9,944 bases of DNA from the NCBI GenBank assembly GCA_947036575.1, contig CAMQSH010000064.1, forward strand, positions 1 to 9,944, given 5' to 3'. The stretch comes from an uncultured Brevinema sp. (lineage in GTDB: Bacteria; Spirochaetota; Brevinematia; Brevinematales; Brevinemataceae). The translations under genes were made by a program, and so were the position numbers. Of this stretch, positions 8,648 through 9,944 are shown one piece after another; the first letter of the stretch is position 1; every line of letters starts with the position of its first letter. Below the pieces are notes generated by a model. It searched no databases and was not told where the DNA came from. It saw only the letters and a list, made by a program, of their open reading frames with translations.

Positions 8648-8680
8648 AAAAAAGCAATCCCACCCAGTGTGGGATTGCTT
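8648..8680 (-). terminator. Perfect 12-bp hairpin, terminator-like on the minus strand
   Basis: AAGCAATCCCAC (8652-8663) and GTGGGATTGCTT (8669-8680) pair perfectly around a 5-nt loop CCAGT. The A-run at 8648-8653 reads as a U-tract only for minus-strand transcription; on the plus side the hairpin is followed by CATTATGG, a poor U-tract. It lies just past the point where the GH4 reading frame loses homology. It could stop minus-strand transcripts coming from the 9694-9332 pseudogene, could still weakly end the operon, or could be a relic from deleted sequence. Confidence 0.65.
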
Positions 8681-8749
8681 CATTATGGAGTTAAAACCAA
8701 TGGCTAGTTAGTTTCATTAGAGATTTAATTTACCAAGCTTTGATTTTAG

Positions 8750-8778
8750 TTGACAAATATTTTATCTCTCCCTATACT
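8750..8778 (+). promoter_or_regulatory. Near-consensus sigma70 promoter
   Basis: TTGACA (8750-8755, perfect -35) is 17 bp from TATACT (8773-8778, one mismatch to TATAAT). Predicted start is near 8785, only about 22 nt before the ATG at 8807 and just ahead of the AAGAAGG ribosome binding site (8794-8800). It is the best promoter in the window, yet it drives a broken gene. Confidence 0.75.
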
Positions 8779-8806
8779 TTAAAGATATAAATTAAGAAGG
8801 TTATCC

Positions 8807-9335
8807 ATGAAATATTTAATCCTAGTTTTTGTACTATTTACTTTTAGTACCAATATAAATCAAAAGCCTATCGTCGCTAGCTATGATATAGAGCCTAAAC
8901 TTTCTTAGACTAGCTGATATTGGAGAAAATAAAAGTGTCTATTGGGAGTCTAATAATAATGTTTATTATGGTTCTATCTCTATGACAAAAACTAATAATA
9001 TTACTTATCAATTTAATCCTATTAAAGCTACTAATTACATCTATTATGACGAATATGTATATATATCTCAACCATATTTCTATATAGGATCTTTATCTCT
9101 TTTAGAAAGAGTTTATATAGATACTAATACTCCCCCTTAACAATATCTTAAAACCCTCGAAGCTATTGATGATACATTTATAGAGAGATATGATGATCAA
9201 TATTTTAAACGAGTTCCTGTAAGTAATACCTATATTTTTTATCCATCCAAACCAACATTATACACAAACAATAAGCAAACTTCTCTTTATTGGTGGAGAG
9301 GAGGAGAATCTAATAGATTAACTCCTGTTGATTAA
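8807..9335 (+). pseudogene. Frameshifted secreted protein of unknown function
   Basis: ATG 8807 follows AAGAAGG by 6 nt and opens with MKYLILVFVLFTFSTN, a signal-peptide-like segment without a lipobox cysteine. The frame stops at TAG 8906-8908. Removing one A from the AAA at 8897-8899 would continue into a frame reading NFLRLADIGENKSVYWESNN and on, with many Tyr, Asn and Ser residues. That frame meets a single TAA (9138-9140) and then continues coding-like (QYLKTLEAIDDTFIERYDD, later SLYWWRGGESNRLTPVD) to TAA 9333-9335. Repaired, it would be about 175 residues. I do not recognise the family; composition and signal suggest an exported beta-rich protein. The frameshift could be a sequencing error, but the internal TAA would still break the gene. 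Its end overlaps the end of a convergent minus-strand pseudogene. Confidence 0.55.
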
Positions 9336-9694
9336 TTAAGAGATATGTGGACATGAGGATCTCCTTCTGTAGAATCAGTTACTGAATAACCACTTTTTGC
9401 AAATTTTATAGTAGCCTCTGCTGTTTCTCTATATGGGCTATGGTTTCTAAGATCTACAGCTCCCGTATCTATCATATGAAATGATGGACGGTATATGTTT
9501 TTTCAAAAACTACTTCTAGAACATCCATAAAGATAGAAGGATTTCCTTGCTGTATTCGTTGAATATATTCTCCAGAAAAATAGTGCCTCACTATTGTATA
9601 ATGCTTTAATTCTTGTTAATAAAGTATCATCTTTCACACTTCCATCTCTAATATTCTGCTCTTTATCCAATCTACCTTGTCTAATATCTAAATC
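9332..9694 (-). pseudogene. Broken gene with M15-type peptidase-like C-terminus
   Basis: Three minus-strand frames join into one plausible protein. The first part (from 9694) reads DLDIRQGRLDKEQNIRDGSV and on to RIKALYNSEALF. The middle reads SGEYIQRIQQGNPSIFMDVL then EVVFEK. The last reads IYRPSFHMIDTGAVDLRNHS and ends with EGDPHVHISLN, stop at 9334-9332. Deleting one T from the T5 run (plus-strand A-run 9576-9580) and adding one A to the A6 run (plus-strand T-run 9498-9503) restores a single frame of about 120 residues. SFH....GAVDLR plus E...H.H resembles the Zn-binding His/Asp and Glu/His motifs of M15 D,D- or L,D-peptidases (often phage endolysins), although the H-to-D spacing is one longer than usual. 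No start codon is visible: the frame is closed by a stop just upstream of 9694, so the N-terminus is lost or in another frame. Both breaks lie in homopolymers, so assembly error is a real alternative. Confidence 0.5.
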
Positions 9695-9715
9695 CTAACA
9701 ATATTTTCAATTTTC

Positions 9716-9829
9716 GATATTTATTTTCACGCTAATAATATTGTCTATATCTACACATAAAAATATATATAACTATTATTGATATTTATTTGCGAAAATA
9801 ACTTGATATCAATATCTATTAGCGATATG
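9716..9829. promoter_or_regulatory. Operator-like cluster of repeated and inverted motifs
   Basis: TATTAGCG occurs at 9817-9824, its exact inverse CGCTAATA at 9730-9737, and a one-mismatch copy TATTTGCG at 9787-9794, exactly 30 bp (about three helical turns) before 9817. TTATTTTC (9721-9728) is inverted as GAAAATAA (9794-9801). TTGATATCAA (9803-9812) is a perfect palindrome, and ATATC-N7-GATAT (9812-9828) is a dyad lying across the spacer and -10 of the promoter. The layout suggests repressor binding upstream of and within the promoter of the gene at 9863. AT-richness raises the chance of spurious matches. Confidence 0.45.
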
Positions 9830-9831
9830 AT
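9803..9831 (+). promoter_or_regulatory. Promoter of the right-edge gene
   Basis: TTGATA (9803-9808) and TATGAT (9826-9831) are separated by 17 bp, each one mismatch from consensus. Predicted start is near 9838, giving a leader of about 25 nt to ATG 9863. The -35 lies within the TTGATATCAA palindrome and the -10 within an ATATC/GATAT dyad, so binding at either would occlude RNA polymerase. Confidence 0.65.
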
Positions 9832-9862
9832 TAATGTAGAAATAGACATAAAGGAGAATGAT

Positions 9863-9944
9863 ATGTCAGAAAACCAAACACACACACCTAAGGGTGTAGA
9901 AGAAACCAAGGCTCTAGGTAAAGATGTCTTGCTTGTAGAAGATG
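9863..9944 (+). CDS. N-terminus of an unrecognised protein, cut by window end
   Basis: ATG 9863 follows a strong AAGGAG (9851-9856) by 6 nt and a good promoter. The 27 residues visible begin MSENQTHTPKGVEETKALGK and continue DVLLVED. It has no signal peptide and a polar, charged start, suggesting a cytoplasmic protein. The alternative ATG at 9858 in another frame stops after 13 codons and is rejected. The fragment is too short to name a family. Its operator-rich promoter and phage-like neighbours hint at a regulated accessory or phage gene, but that is only context. Confidence 0.7.
   Translation, partial: MSENQTHTPKGVEETKALGKDVLLVED

Noticed and set aside
1..9944. tRNA, rRNA, CRISPR array or insertion sequence
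   Set aside because: No cloverleaf, no regularly spaced repeats beyond the two 45-bp units, and no transposase-like frame or terminal inverted repeats were seen on either strand.

Overview
The window is AT-rich (about one third G+C by eye) and reads as a Gram-negative, lipoprotein-rich bacterium. Both solute-binding proteins carry short signal peptides ending in a cysteine lipobox (LNSC, LSSC), and the genes use standard AGGAG-type ribosome binding sites. A host-associated spirochaete or similar low-GC lineage would fit, but nothing here fixes the taxon. Intact genes use TGG for Trp and end in TAA or TAG, so the standard bacterial code applies.

Left edge (1-578): the open 5'-truncated remnant of a lambda-type phage portal gene, carrying an in-frame 45-bp tandem duplication. 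Centre (about 590-8640): one co-directional operon behind a good sigma70-type promoter at 590-617. It encodes two tandem paralogous sugar-binding lipoproteins (661-1980, 2025-3344), two CUT1-type ABC permeases (3374-4255, 4266-5096), a cytoplasmic GH38 alpha-mannosidase (5119-8307) and the first quarter of a GH4 glycosidase (8330 to about 8638). The GH4 gene is broken by a TGA at a conserved Trp and then by loss of the rest of the gene. Gaps between genes are 44, 29, 10, 22 and 22 nt with no evident terminator. The inferred job is uptake of alpha-mannosides or short mannose-containing oligosaccharides followed by intracellular hydrolysis. No transporter ATPase and no regulator are encoded, so a shared MsmX/UgpC-type ATPase must lie elsewhere.

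Right part (8640-9944): gene decay and phage-like debris. A perfect 12-bp hairpin lies in the tail of the broken GH4 frame. Next comes a near-consensus promoter (8750-8778) in front of a frameshifted secreted-protein pseudogene (8807-9335, +). Facing it is a minus-strand pseudogene (9694-9332) that can be rebuilt by two single-base homopolymer corrections into a protein with an M15-peptidase-like C-terminus. The two pseudogenes end in the same TTAATTAA palindrome. A dense regulatory region with repeated GATAT/ATATC and TATTAGCG elements and a promoter (9803-9831) then leads into an unrecognised gene cut by the window end (9863 onward).

I see no convincing new molecular system. The points most worth checking are the paralogous binding-protein pair with conversion-like identical tracts, the recent loss of GH4 next to an intact mannosidase, and the operator-like array at the right edge.
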